Origin: Lapidilactobacillus wuchangensis
GTDB taxonomy: Bacteria > Bacillota > Bacilli > Lactobacillales > Lactobacillaceae
Reading direction: 5' to 3'
DNA length: 64,000 nucleotides
Assembly (NCBI RefSeq): GCF_003946645.1
Contig: NZ_RHOU01000003.1
Location: forward strand, 1-64,000
The notes below the pieces were generated by a model. That model worked only from the letters and a program-made list of their open reading frames with translations, did not search any database and had not been told where the DNA came from. Within the stretch, counting starts at the first letter, position 1. The number at the start of each line of letters is the position of its first letter. The position numbers and the translations under genes were made by a program. Of the stretch, positions 1-8,895 are shown piece by piece.

Positions 1-610
1 TCGATTGATGCCAATTTTTCAAATTGTCATCAATACGAGCCTTTGTCTAATTGCTAAAGCAATAAGACAAATTTGGCTGCTTCTCGCAAGCTCCTACGCA
101 AATAAAAACCGATTGGCTGACAACCACGCCCTCCATTCCGTCTGGAGTTGAGGTAGTTCACTTCAACTTGGTTAGAGCTTAAGGCAACTATAGTAGGACA
201 GCTCAACTCGATTTAGATTGTTGTCACAGCTGAATAACAATACCAAAAAAACCTATCTGACAGTTTCTGGTTTATCCAGAAAGATTATCAAATAGGATTT
301 ATTACTTTACATCAGGCAATTTCTAATTAGTATTTCTAAATTAAGTCAGTGACATCAATTAGTTGCTGTCGATTAGCGTCTAACCTTACCAGTACTGTCT
401 TGATATCGACAAAATCTGGAGTGAGCCAGATCAGTTCAAAACGAAGTGGAGGCCGCCGGAGTGTCAGCCGCCAAATTATCCTTGGCGCTTTAGCGCTTAG
501 GATAAGGGTTGTATTTGAGATTGTTGCAAAGCAATAAGCTCAAATCAATCCCGGCCGCGTTCCACACTCCGCCGGTCGCAACGTAGTTGTCCACTACCTT
601 GCCTCAAACC
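1..610 (+). repeat. Element E1 of a large structured intergenic repeat family (left end cut by window)
   Basis: Non-coding. The left arm (1 to about 150) lacks its 5' outer stem because of the window edge. It holds an apical hairpin (TTTGTCT 42-48 with AGACAAA 65-71, inner ATTGC 50-54 with GCAAT 59-63), an extra small hairpin near 80-92, and CTCCA/TGGAG around 131-147. The core (about 151-440) has a hairpin CCTAT-c-TGA (252-260) with TCA-a-ATAGG (288-296) and inner TTTCTGG/CCAGAAA (264-282). The right arm is inverted: outer stem CGGAGTGT 457-464 with ACACTCCG 564-571, apical TTATCCT 476-482 with AGGATAA 499-505, and ATTTGAG 513-519 with CTCAAAT 539-545. The same blocks recur in E2, E3 and E4. 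The right boundary is uncertain. A short reading frame across 349-537 is not credible as a gene because it lies inside the repeat and has no ribosome binding site. Confidence 0.85.
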
Positions 611-687
611 AGTTCAGTTTCAAATCGACAGCCACACCACACTAACTTAGGAAAAGTTGACTTTCTTCTTAGTCTAAAGTTTAGTAA

Positions 688-1701
688 CTAGAAACTGCCA
701 CCAAACATCCGCGACATCATGCTAGGAAGATTTAATTGACTGATCACATTACTCATTAATAAGCGACCAAAAATCAACATGACTAAGGAAGTTAATACCA
801 AAGTAACGACTACAAAGTAAAAACGCTGTTGATCAGGATGATTTTCACTGAAGATCCATAAGCTCCCAACAAAAGCGATGTTGACCAGCAAGAATGGCAA
901 GCAGAAAATTACGATCAGGGTCATGCTTGGCGCCAGGATCAAGCTTAAGATCAACGCTAGCACTGACAGATAAACTGCTAAGCCAGTGGGAATAAATAAT
1001 TCATTAATTGCGCTTAAGAAGCTGATTGATTCATGCAGGACTACGCGCTGATACAGGAATAAGGCGAACACGCGAATCGCAAACGCTAGCAAAATTCCAA
1101 TAAATACATATCCCCACAATGGTAATGGCGAACTACTAGCTTCAGTATTTAAGTTCAGTCCAGCTGAACTTAAGCCACTTAATAAAGTGCCAAGAGTCTT
1201 GCCGAAGAAGCGGGCAATGGCAAAACTCATCAACAATGCAATCAGGCCTAGATTGATCAGGCCATGATAATTGCTAGATTCATGACGAATTTGGGGATGA
1301 CGAATATTTTGATTTAATTCTTTAAAGTAATTCTTGCAATAAACTTCAAATGCTGACGGTTCCCGTGGTTCATCGTAATCGTCATCATCATAATCGTCTT
1401 CGTCATCGTCGTTGTCAGCTGACTGCTCATCAGCAGCCTTTGGTTGTGCTGACTGATCTGCTTGACTTGCTGCTTCGTCGTCTGCTTGATCATGATCATC
1501 TGATCTTGCCTGAGAATCGTCAGAGGTTGTGTCTTGACTAGCAGCATTCGTTGCCTCGTTTGCCTCAGCTGAATCTGTGCTTGATTGGTCGTCAGCGGCA
1601 GTAGTCTGCTGCACTGAGTTAGTTAAACGAAAGCCGCAATTTGGACAAAATTCAACACTTGGATCTGCTAATTCATGACCACAATTTGGACAAGTTTCCA
1701 T
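688..1701 (-). CDS. Zinc-ribbon, acidic-linker multi-spanning membrane protein (unknown function)
   Basis: 337 residues. The N-terminus is a double CxxC zinc ribbon (CPNCGHEL, residues 4-7, and CPNCGF, residues 19-22). An Asp/Ser/Gln-rich, highly acidic low-complexity linker follows (about residues 30-110). The C-terminal half has about five hydrophobic segments (near 150-170, 195-215, 235-260, 262-285 and 295-315). The layout matches zinc-ribbon/YIP1-like membrane proteins common in lactobacilli, whose function is not established. The start follows an AGGGGGAA ribosome binding site. It is transcribed alone, and element E1 lies directly downstream. A second gene of the same layout lies at 18092-18949. 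Confidence 0.8.
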   Translation of the reverse strand: METCPNCGHELADPSVEFCPNCGFRLTNSVQQTTAADDQSSTDSAEANEATNAASQDTTSDDSQARSDDHDQADDEAASQADQSAQPKAADEQSADNDDDEDDYDDDDYDEPREPSAFEVYCKNYFKELNQNIRHPQIRHESSNYHGLINLGLIALLMSFAIARFFGKTLGTLLSGLSSAGLNLNTEASSSPLPLWGYVFIGILLAFAIRVFALFLYQRVVLHESISFLSAINELFIPTGLAVYLSVLALILSLILAPSMTLIVIFCLPFLLVNIAFVGSLWIFSENHPDQQRFYFVVVTLVLTSLVMLIFGRLLMSNVISQLNLPSMMSRMFGGSF

Positions 1702-1833
1702 GAAAAATTCCCCCTAAAAACTTTATTATGAACTGATTATCATTTCTGAATAAAACAAATAATAACGCTTAAAACAACTTAAGTATGACAATTGCGCCTT
1801 TAAAATGCAATCATTTACATTAACACTTATTTT

Positions 1834-2151
1834 CTAATCCTGAGGATGTTCCCGACTATGGATCAAGAGCGTATTGATCATGCCCTTAACATGGTCATCA
1901 GACAACCGATAAACCCGGGTTTTACCGATTCGCTCGGAATTGACTAAATTGCATTCACGCAAAATAGCCAGCTGATGAGAAATTGCCGACTGCGACAATC
2001 CTACTGCTTCTTGCAATTGTTGCACATTACGTTCATTTTGATCCAACGTTAAAATAATTCTCAAGCGTGTTTCGTTACTTAGAATATGAAAAATTCGTTG
2101 GACATTTTCAATCAGGTCATCATCGTGTGACCAATCGATTTCTTCAGTCAT
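1834..2151 (-). CDS. ArsR/SmtB-family metal-responsive repressor
   Basis: 105-residue winged-helix protein. The region 'LSNETRLRIILTL' followed by 'VQQLQEAVGLSQSAISHQL' is the ArsR helix-turn-helix, and the C-terminal helix carries DDHVKGM...IHSREHPQD. In CzrA/SmtB proteins the alpha5 metal site uses Asp-x-His plus two further His. Here the Asp and two His positions are recognisable, but one expected His is replaced by Ser by my alignment from memory. No Cys is present, so an alpha3N (CadC/ArsR thiol) site is excluded. It lies downstream of the P1B-4 ATPase gene on the same strand, with its own promoter. An ArsR-type palindrome overlaps the ATPase promoter. The likely role is metal-relieved repression of the ATPase gene (inference). 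Confidence 0.85.
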   Translation of the reverse strand: MTEEIDWSHDDDLIENVQRIFHILSNETRLRIILTLDQNERNVQQLQEAVGLSQSAISHQLAILRECNLVNSERIGKTRVYRLSDDHVKGMINTLLIHSREHPQD

Positions 2152-2205
2152 TATTGTTCGTTCCCTTCACTGGCAAACCCAATTACAGTTTACTTACCTT
2201 TTGAT

Positions 2206-2234
2206 ATTATACTCAAGACTTGACTGGACTGCAA
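2206..2234 (-). promoter_or_regulatory. Promoter of the arsR-type gene
   Basis: Read on the minus strand, TTGCAG (2229-2234) and TATAAT (2206-2211) are separated by exactly 17 bp, 55 bp upstream of the start codon. A directly repeated AGTTCAGGTA (2236-2245 and 2248-2257) lies just upstream and could be a binding site. Confidence 0.65.
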
Positions 2235-2480
2235 AGTTCAGGTAAAAGTTCAGGTAATTGATCAATAAGTTTTTCTGGTAAAGAATGCCGGACAAAAAAA
2301 TAATTGCCACTTTTTAGGAAAATCAAACCAACAAATATGGATTCGCAACCTGCTGCATAAATTAAAAAAATGAACGATTTTGAGAACATGAAAACGGCCT
2401 AAATAAATAACCTGATTGGCAAGATCTCTGGAAACCCAGCGACTGCCAATCAGGCTATGTGCGTGTACTTAATTTGAGAA
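2235..2480. other. Gene-free spacer with inverted repeat
   Basis: No gene is visible. Apart from the 10-bp direct repeat at 2236-2257, there is an 11-bp perfect inverted repeat, CCTGATTGGCA 2411-2421 and TGCCAATCAGG 2444-2454, without a clear T-tract on either side. It could be part of a termination region for the ATPase gene. Confidence 0.5.
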
Positions 2481-2506
2481 CAGTGGCAACTTAGTTAGTG
2501 CCACTG
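2481..2506 (-). terminator. Hairpin directly after the metal ATPase stop codon
   Basis: CAGTGGC 2481-2487 pairs with GCCACTG 2500-2506, adjacent to the stop codon at 2507. The minus-strand T-tract after it is weak, so it may be a terminator or an mRNA-stabilising hairpin. Confidence 0.4.
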
Positions 2507-4450
2507 TTATTTTCGCAATGGTAATAACAAACGTAGGCCGTTGAGAATAACCAGCAAGGTACTACCTTCATGGGCTAACACACCAATTGTTAAGTCCATG
2601 CGACCAATTAGGTTCAGTGTTACCAATAGTAAAACGACCAACATTGAAAAAATAATGTTTTGCCAGACAATTTTACTTAAACGGCGCGACATGCGATGAG
2701 CGTAAGTGAGCTTACCCAGATCATTTTGCATCAGGACCACATCAGCCACATCCATGGCTACATCAGTGCCATCGCCCATGGCCACACCAATATTCGCTTT
2801 GACCAACGCTGGTGCATCATTAATGCCATCACCAACCATGGCAACTAGGCCATATTTGGCTTGCTGATCAGTGACCACGGTTGCTTTATCAGCTGGTAAC
2901 ACATTGGCAACGACGTGATCGATTTTTAGCTGCTGGGCAATGGCTTGACCGGTCTTCAAATCATCGCCAGTAATCATCGTCGTCACAATCCCCTGCTGCT
3001 GAAAATAAGCAATTGCCGCAGCGGCTTGCTGATTCGGCACATCCATTAAACCGAGCGCGCCAACAACTTGACCATTTTCTGCAAAATAAATCACCGTTTT
3101 GCCGGCTTGACTCCAAGTCTGCTGTGCTTGTTGCAGTGGTTCTGGGATGACGGTAAAAATGCTAGGTTTCGCAATTTGATATTGTTGTCCTTGATAACTA
3201 GCACTTAAGCCTTGGCCAACTTGATTGGTCACAGTCATTTCAGCAGCAGAGATAGTTGGCGCTTGTTGATTAAACCGATTGACAATTGCCGTCGCCAAAG
3301 GATGATTACTTTGCCGTTCCATATTGGTCATGATCGTCAACCAAGCCGTTGTTTGTTCGGCTGACGCGTTCACAAATTGATAGTCAGTGACCGTGGGTTG
3401 GCCAGCTGTTAAGGTCCCAGTTTTGTCAAAGGCAATGGCCTTCAGTTCATTTAAATTGGTTAAGTAAGAACCGCCTTTGAAAAGCACGCCGCGTTTGGCC
3501 AAGTTCGAAATGGCCGCCAAAGTTGCTGGCACCGCACTGGCCGCCAAGGCACAAGGTGAAGCGGCGATCAGAAAGACCATGCCACGATACAAACTGGTGG
3601 CCCAAGTCCAACCCCAGGCAATCGGTCCTAGCAAAATAAAGATTGGGAATAGACCCAAGACAACCTTCACATAAACAGGTTCGATACGTTTAATTTTAGT
3701 AGCCGTGTGACTGAGATCGTTTTGCGACTGTTCAACCAGTTGTAGAATCTTCGCAAAAACCGTATCTTGACTATCCTTGGTGACGACCATGGTAAAACTT
3801 TGACTACCATTGATCGTGCCGCCAAAAACTTCGTCGTCAACCGTTTTGGTTTTCGGCATACTTTCCCCAGTGATCGCTGCTTCGTTGATCACTGCTTGAC
3901 CAACCGAAATTTTACCATCGGTGGGAATTTGATCACCATTTAAAACCCGCACTTGATCGCCAATCTTTAATTGACCAACTGGCACTAACTGCCACTCACC
4001 ATTGGCTTGACACAAGCGGGCTTCCGTCGGATTCAAATTCATCAGTTTGGTAATTTCGCGTTTACTCTTGCCTTCAGCATATTCCTCTAAGAAATGAGCC
4101 GCTGCGAAAATCAGAATCAAGAGCGCCGCTTCGGAGAAATTGCCAATTAAAATGGCACCAACCGCAGCAAGGGTCATTAAAATATGAATGTTCGGTGTAA
4201 ACCGATGTTTAAATTGGGTTTGTTTGATGGTATCGCCAAAACCTTCGATCATCACGTGATAACCGGCGGTAAAAGTGGCGATTAAATACGCCGAATTCCG
4301 AAGAACTTGCGGCAAACCAGGAACTAATAAGGCCACTAAATACAAGAATAATCCCAAATAAAATAGCCGTTGCGCTAATTTTTCGTGATTAAACGTTATT
4401 TTTTTCGATTTAGTGACAGCTTGACTTGATGCTAAACGATGACTAGCCAT
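2507..4450 (-). CDS. P1B-4-type heavy-metal transporting ATPase (Fe/Co/Zn efflux type)
   Basis: 647 residues. Visible motifs in order: TGES (actuator domain), SPCALAAS in the metal-coordinating TM helix (SPC instead of CPC), DKTGTLT (phosphorylated Asp), SNHPLA (nucleotide-binding HP motif), GDGINDAPAL hinge and HEGST in the last membrane segment. SPC plus HEGG/S-T is the signature of P1B-4 ATPases such as B. subtilis PfeT/ZosA. No N-terminal metal-binding (CxxC) domain is present, which is normal for this subgroup. The predicted role is export of divalent metal (Fe(II), Co(II) or Zn(II)) across the cytoplasmic membrane. The exact metal cannot be read from sequence. An ArsR-type regulator gene lies downstream and an ArsR-like palindrome covers its promoter. 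Confidence 0.9.
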   Translation of the reverse strand: MASHRLASSQAVTKSKKITFNHEKLAQRLFYLGLFLYLVALLVPGLPQVLRNSAYLIATFTAGYHVMIEGFGDTIKQTQFKHRFTPNIHILMTLAAVGAILIGNFSEAALLILIFAAAHFLEEYAEGKSKREITKLMNLNPTEARLCQANGEWQLVPVGQLKIGDQVRVLNGDQIPTDGKISVGQAVINEAAITGESMPKTKTVDDEVFGGTINGSQSFTMVVTKDSQDTVFAKILQLVEQSQNDLSHTATKIKRIEPVYVKVVLGLFPIFILLGPIAWGWTWATSLYRGMVFLIAASPCALAASAVPATLAAISNLAKRGVLFKGGSYLTNLNELKAIAFDKTGTLTAGQPTVTDYQFVNASAEQTTAWLTIMTNMERQSNHPLATAIVNRFNQQAPTISAAEMTVTNQVGQGLSASYQGQQYQIAKPSIFTVIPEPLQQAQQTWSQAGKTVIYFAENGQVVGALGLMDVPNQQAAAAIAYFQQQGIVTTMITGDDLKTGQAIAQQLKIDHVVANVLPADKATVVTDQQAKYGLVAMVGDGINDAPALVKANIGVAMGDGTDVAMDVADVVLMQNDLGKLTYAHRMSRRLSKIVWQNIIFSMLVVLLLVTLNLIGRMDLTIGVLAHEGSTLLVILNGLRLLLPLRK

Positions 4451-4494
4451 TACGACACCTCTCTAATTTATAGCGTTTACATGATTACTACTTC

Positions 4495-4530
4495 ATATGA
4501 ACATTATTGCATATCAAATTGAAAAGTCAA
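4495..4530 (-). promoter_or_regulatory. Promoter of the metal ATPase with overlapping ArsR-type operator
   Basis: Minus-strand TTGACT (4525-4530) and TAATGT (4501-4506) are 18 bp apart. The imperfect palindrome ATATGAACATTATTGCATAT (4495-4514) covers the -10 box and resembles the 12-2-12 operators of the SmtB/CzrA family (ATATGAACA-like half-sites). Its position suits repression by the ArsR protein encoded at 1834-2151 (inference). Confidence 0.65.
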
Positions 4531-4580
4531 TCACCTTTTAGCACTTTTTTTAACCTTTTAGCTTTAATTTTTTGGTATTC

Positions 4581-4620
4581 AAAAAGCATCACTGACCTCA
4601 TGTAGCGTCAGTGATGCTTA
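4581..4620 (-). terminator. Rho-independent terminator of the esterase gene
   Basis: AGCATCACTGAC pairs with GTCAGTGATGCT around a short loop. On the minus strand the stem is followed by TTTTT. It lies between the hydrolase stop (4647) and the ATPase promoter. Confidence 0.8.
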
Positions 4621-4646
4621 AATAACTGAATCAATTTTCAAAATGT

Positions 4647-5399
4647 TTATTTATTCTGGCTTAAAAAATGCGTTGCCAAATCAACAGCCGGCTGGCGCGC
4701 ACTACCGCCAAAACCATGATCGGCGTCTGGTAATAAATGCAACTCACTGTTAGCATACACCTCATGATATTGTTCTGAGGCGCGTTTGTTAACGACCACA
4801 TCCCCGCGGCCATGAATCAGACAAACTGGGCCGGTAAATTGCTGAGCCACCTCATAGATTGGCAAAGTTTGGGCCGTCCGCAAATAAAAGCCGCCGAGAT
4901 CTAGCCCTGACCAAATTGGTAATTGATCAGGGATATGATGGGGATCATAAATCAACCCCCGGGTTTTGCCAGCTTGGGCGTCGCTTTTTAGAGTGGCTGC
5001 TGGTGCCATTAGCACCAGACGGTCAATCAGATCGGCGTAATAACCGGCTAACATACTGGCAACTACCCCGCCTTGGGAGTGGCCCAGTAGTGATACTTTT
5101 TTGGGCTGCCAAGTTTTGAAAGCATAGCTTAACGCAGCCTGAGCATCAGCTATTTCATTTAAAACGGTCATCTGACTGAAATCACCCTCACTACGGCCAT
5201 GGCCATTAAAATCAAACCGTAAAGTTGCTAGACCTTGCTCATTGAGCCGACCGGCCAACTGCGCCAACAAATCTGTGGGGTGATAACCGAGGTTCCCAGT
5301 AAAGCCATGCATCAAAATCACTAAATTCTGACAATCCTTGGCTGGGTTCTCGTAACGACCATGTAATTTCAAGCCATCTCGTTTAAAATCAAAATCCAA
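4647..5399 (-). CDS. Alpha/beta-hydrolase, cinnamoyl/feruloyl esterase-like
   Basis: 250 residues from a TTG start at 5399, preceded by GAGG 11 nt upstream. An ATG at 5474 is in frame but has no ribosome binding site, and the family normally starts at 'FDFKRDGLKLHG'. The fold is visible from HGFTGN (oxyanion region), GHSQGG (Ser nucleophile elbow), an Asp in HGRGDVVV and the C-terminal DADHGF (catalytic His). The closest family known to me is the cytoplasmic serine esterase/cinnamoyl esterase group of lactobacilli, which hydrolyses esters of hydroxycinnamic acids. Substrate is inferred only from family resemblance. It is monocistronic with its own terminator. Confidence 0.78.
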   Translation of the reverse strand: MDFDFKRDGLKLHGRYENPAKDCQNLVILMHGFTGNLGYHPTDLLAQLAGRLNEQGLATLRFDFNGHGRSEGDFSQMTVLNEIADAQAALSYAFKTWQPKKVSLLGHSQGGVVASMLAGYYADLIDRLVLMAPAATLKSDAQAGKTRGLIYDPHHIPDQLPIWSGLDLGGFYLRTAQTLPIYEVAQQFTGPVCLIHGRGDVVVNKRASEQYHEVYANSELHLLPDADHGFGGSARQPAVDLATHFLSQNK

Positions 5400-5509
5400 T
5401 TTGAACACTTCCTCAGTTAATCTACTATAACTATAACATAAGAGTTTGGATTCATTTTGTAAGTGATTTAGCATTGAAATTTTCAGCTGATTGATTCGGA
5501 CTTATTATC

Positions 5510-8500
5510 TTACCGCAATAAGAATGTCTTTATTTCATATGGTGTCAACTTTAAGTGCAACGTCTCGCCAGTCACTGGTTTGGTTGCCAGCGGTTCTTCC
5601 ATCAAATTGGTTTCTTGCCATTGTTTAATGCCCGCAACTTTTAGGTCAATGACTTGTTCACTGCCAATAGTTTCGTGGAGGCGCAGAATCCAGCCGGTCC
5701 CTGATTCAGCTTGTTTCAAGGCATCGATCATCACGTTCGTTTTAGAGTCAATCATCACCTGAGGTAAGTCTGGTAACGCCACTGACGCAATTTGCAGCGG
5801 ATCATTTAGTTGCCAAGCAGCGGCAATCGTGCCACCAGCCACAAAATCACCATCATGAGGCAACAGACTGTAAGTGAATTGATGCTCACCAAGATCCGCC
5901 GTTGGATCTGGGAAAATCGCCCCTTTCAATAAACTTAACCGCAGACAATTGTCTTTAATATCGTAACCATATTTACAATCATTTAATAAACTAACGCCAA
6001 AATCTTGTTGTGATAAATCAGCCCACTGATGTCCGACTGTTTCAAACTTGGCATAGTCCCAGCTAGTATTCCAATGAGTCGGTCGCTTCACATTGCCGTA
6101 TTGGATATCATAAGTAGCTTCAGTCGCGCGAACGTTCACGGCAAACTTAGCTTTCAATAACTGCTGCCGTTGTTGCCAATCAACCTTAGTGATGAAATCA
6201 ATTCGATCAGTGTGTTGATACAAACGCATTTGCTGAATAATCGTTGATTTGTCGAAATGATAAGTAAACTGAACCGTCACAAATAATTGATTATTCTCAA
6301 TGACCTCAATTCTGTCCGCACTCAATTCCTGACACTTCTGTTGATAAAAAATATCAATATTCCAAGCGTCAAAATTAATCGGTTTATCTTCAAACAGTTG
6401 CAAGACGTTACTTGGTGCGGCCAAAACTTCCCGCTGCTGCCGCACTTGATAAAGACTGGTCAGTTGACCCCGTTCATTCCAAATCACTTGATAACGGGCG
6501 GTTTTCAGACCCGACTCAAGGATGGTCGCCACCGGTTTGGCCGGGTCGCTGACAACCGCGGTCTTAGCTGTCGTTAAAGTCGCCGCTGCAAATGATGGCA
6601 CTGTCACTAAGACAGCGGTTTGGCCCGCACTTTTTACCATTGGCAATTGGTGTCCCGTTTGATCACTAATTTGAGTAGCTGCTGAATCTACTTCTGGTAA
6701 AAAGACTAAATCAGTCACAGGCCAAGCCGCATAATTAAAGACTTGTAACGATTTTGGCTGCGGTAAACTGGCTAATAACTGGTCAACTTGTTGTTGCAAA
6801 CTGTCAAATTCAGTTTGGTAATCTTGGTATACTTCATGAATGGCTGAGCCGGGCACAATATCATGGAATTGATTGCGTAACAGAATTCGCCACAAATCAT
6901 GCAACACTTGGCCGGGATAGGTCGCCTTGGCAGTCGCGGACATCTGCAAGAGACTGAACAGAATTTCTAAGCGCCGCAATAGCAATTCGGTCTTACGATT
7001 TGTCTTTTTAACAGCAGCATGGGTGGTATACGTGCCGCGATGATATTCTAAATATAATTCGCCATCCCAAGTTTGAACATAACCTGGCGTCTGTGCAATG
7101 GTTTGATGGAGTTGCTCAAAATATTCCCGCGCCGTTCCCAATTTTACTTGAGGCAAGCCGGGTAATGCGGCTAACCTCTGACTTTTCTCTAACATATCAC
7201 GGGTGACACCGCCACCACCATCGCCGAAGCCATAAGCCAAGAGCAAATTTTGATTGATGGCTTTATCTTGATAGTGCTGATAAAGGCCTAGGAGCGCCGC
7301 CGGTTCTAAATCACCATTGTACGTGTAATACCACTGGCCCTCGATATTCTCATCTTCCTCAGGTTCCGGCGTGGTAATAAAATGCGTCAACACTTCAGAA
7401 CCATCAAGTCCCCGCCAATTAAAGGTATCGTGGGGCATTCGATTATACTGGTTCCAACTAATTTTGGTGGTCATAAAGGTATCAATGCCACTTTTCTTCA
7501 GAATTTGTGGCAAGGCCCAAGAATAACCGAACACATCTGGTAGCCACAAATAATGAATATCCTGCTGAAATTCTTGCTTAAAAAACTGCTTACCTTGCAA
7601 GATTTGCCGGGTTAGCGATTCGCCACTGGGAATATTGCAATCAGCTTCCAGCCACATGGAACCATCTGCTTCCCAGCGTCCCTCACGAACACGGTCTTTA
7701 ATTTGCGCGAAAATTTCCGGATAGTCTTCTTTAATAAATTGGTACAACTGTGGCTGCGTTTGTAAGAAGACATAGTCCGGATACTCTTTCATCAAGCGCA
7801 AAACTGTGGAAAAACTCCGCGCTGCTTTTTCCCGAGTATGCTTCGTCCGCCACAGCCAGGCCACATCAATGTGGGTATGGCCAACGGCAGTGACTGTGAC
7901 CGGTGACGTCTTATTGAAATGTTGATAGGCATCATGCAAATAATCAGCCGCCACTTGGACCGAAGCGAAGAAGGTCGCACTGCCTGGCTCTTGCCAGTCC
8001 AATTTAGCGAGCGTTAAATCCAAAGTTTGCTCAAGTTGATAGCGGATGGGATCATCAGCGCCTAACACCGCAATCGTCTTATTTAATAAGCTGCCATCAT
8101 AATAAAGTTGATCCACAGCTACCCGTCGCTGCCGCAACTCGGCCGTTTTCAGCAAATGGTGCTGCACCCGTGGTTGACCACCGCCTTCCAAGCCCGACCA
8201 TAAGCGCAAGGCAATTTGAATCCGTTGGCCTCGAAAATCACTGACAGCCACTTCACGATGATTACCATCAACACCTTGATAGGGATGCTGATTAATAAAC
8301 AATAACGACTCAAAACCATTGTTAGTACCACCATCAGTCTTGCCAAAATCAAAATATAAAAATAATTCTGGTTGATCAGGCAAAGTTAGCTCGGTCATGA
8401 CCCACAAATAACGATCACGACCGGACCAAGTTTCACCTAACTTAATGGTTTGTTCCTGGGGCCAATCTTTTGGCGGATATTGGCTGATTTCCCCAGCCTG

Positions 8501-8599
8501 ACATTGCCAAGTCGTCAATTCGGTTAAACAGTCAAACCGATATTTCGCTAATTCACGCCAGCGTGCCTGTCCTTTTTTCTCTAAATAAAACATACTCAT
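5510..8599 (-). CDS. Alpha-mannosidase, glycoside hydrolase family 38
   Basis: 1029 residues, normal for bacterial GH38. The catalytic domain shows GHTHIDVAWLWR (zinc-binding His and Asp), SGESLTRQ and WLPDVFGYS, whose Asp is the nucleophile in this family. The C-terminal half is the beta-sandwich region. There is no signal peptide, so it acts in the cytoplasm on imported mannosides. The start has GGGGGAAGG at good spacing. It lies downstream of the ABC transporter/regulator operon but behind a terminator, so it probably has its own promoter. With the transporter it forms a mannose-oligosaccharide or mannoside utilisation locus. Confidence 0.92.
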   Translation of the reverse strand: MSMFYLEKKGQARWRELAKYRFDCLTELTTWQCQAGEISQYPPKDWPQEQTIKLGETWSGRDRYLWVMTELTLPDQPELFLYFDFGKTDGGTNNGFESLLFINQHPYQGVDGNHREVAVSDFRGQRIQIALRLWSGLEGGGQPRVQHHLLKTAELRQRRVAVDQLYYDGSLLNKTIAVLGADDPIRYQLEQTLDLTLAKLDWQEPGSATFFASVQVAADYLHDAYQHFNKTSPVTVTAVGHTHIDVAWLWRTKHTREKAARSFSTVLRLMKEYPDYVFLQTQPQLYQFIKEDYPEIFAQIKDRVREGRWEADGSMWLEADCNIPSGESLTRQILQGKQFFKQEFQQDIHYLWLPDVFGYSWALPQILKKSGIDTFMTTKISWNQYNRMPHDTFNWRGLDGSEVLTHFITTPEPEEDENIEGQWYYTYNGDLEPAALLGLYQHYQDKAINQNLLLAYGFGDGGGGVTRDMLEKSQRLAALPGLPQVKLGTAREYFEQLHQTIAQTPGYVQTWDGELYLEYHRGTYTTHAAVKKTNRKTELLLRRLEILFSLLQMSATAKATYPGQVLHDLWRILLRNQFHDIVPGSAIHEVYQDYQTEFDSLQQQVDQLLASLPQPKSLQVFNYAAWPVTDLVFLPEVDSAATQISDQTGHQLPMVKSAGQTAVLVTVPSFAAATLTTAKTAVVSDPAKPVATILESGLKTARYQVIWNERGQLTSLYQVRQQREVLAAPSNVLQLFEDKPINFDAWNIDIFYQQKCQELSADRIEVIENNQLFVTVQFTYHFDKSTIIQQMRLYQHTDRIDFITKVDWQQRQQLLKAKFAVNVRATEATYDIQYGNVKRPTHWNTSWDYAKFETVGHQWADLSQQDFGVSLLNDCKYGYDIKDNCLRLSLLKGAIFPDPTADLGEHQFTYSLLPHDGDFVAGGTIAAAWQLNDPLQIASVALPDLPQVMIDSKTNVMIDALKQAESGTGWILRLHETIGSEQVIDLKVAGIKQWQETNLMEEPLATKPVTGETLHLKLTPYEIKTFLLR

Positions 8600-8775
8600 G
8601 ATGACCTTCCCCCACTTGATTTAATTGCTGCTTACTAGAAAATAATGTTTTCCAGCGGCGTTGTCAGATAATGAACCTAAGCTTAAGCATTATGTTTTTG
8701 CAACGATGATTAGTGCCAAAATTTCCGGTAAACACTGAACAGCGATCAACAATATCAATCGCCTATTTTTGGCAG

Positions 8776-8814
8776 AAAATCCCGAGCAATTCATTAAGAA
8801 TTACTCGGGATTTT
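8776..8814 (-). terminator. Terminator between the transporter operon and the alpha-mannosidase gene
   Basis: Near-perfect hairpin with stem CCCGAG-AATTC/GAATT-CTCGGG, flanked by AAAA on one side and TTTT on the other, so it may work in both directions. The rest of the 8600-8895 gap shows no gene. Confidence 0.8.
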
Positions 8815-8895
8815 GTCATTCGGTGCGGTAGCTTTCACTATTAATTCGGCCTCAAAAATCGTTTTGACTGATTGGAAAACTGCCTTCAACTGTCC

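Noticed and set aside
349-537. Open frame inside element E1 as a small gene
   Set aside because: No ribosome binding site, no homologous frame in E2-E4, and the DNA is explained by the conserved repeat core and right arm.
1314-1547. Alternative frames over the acidic linker of the zinc-ribbon protein
   Set aside because: They are produced by repetitive GAT/GAC codons and have no start signal.
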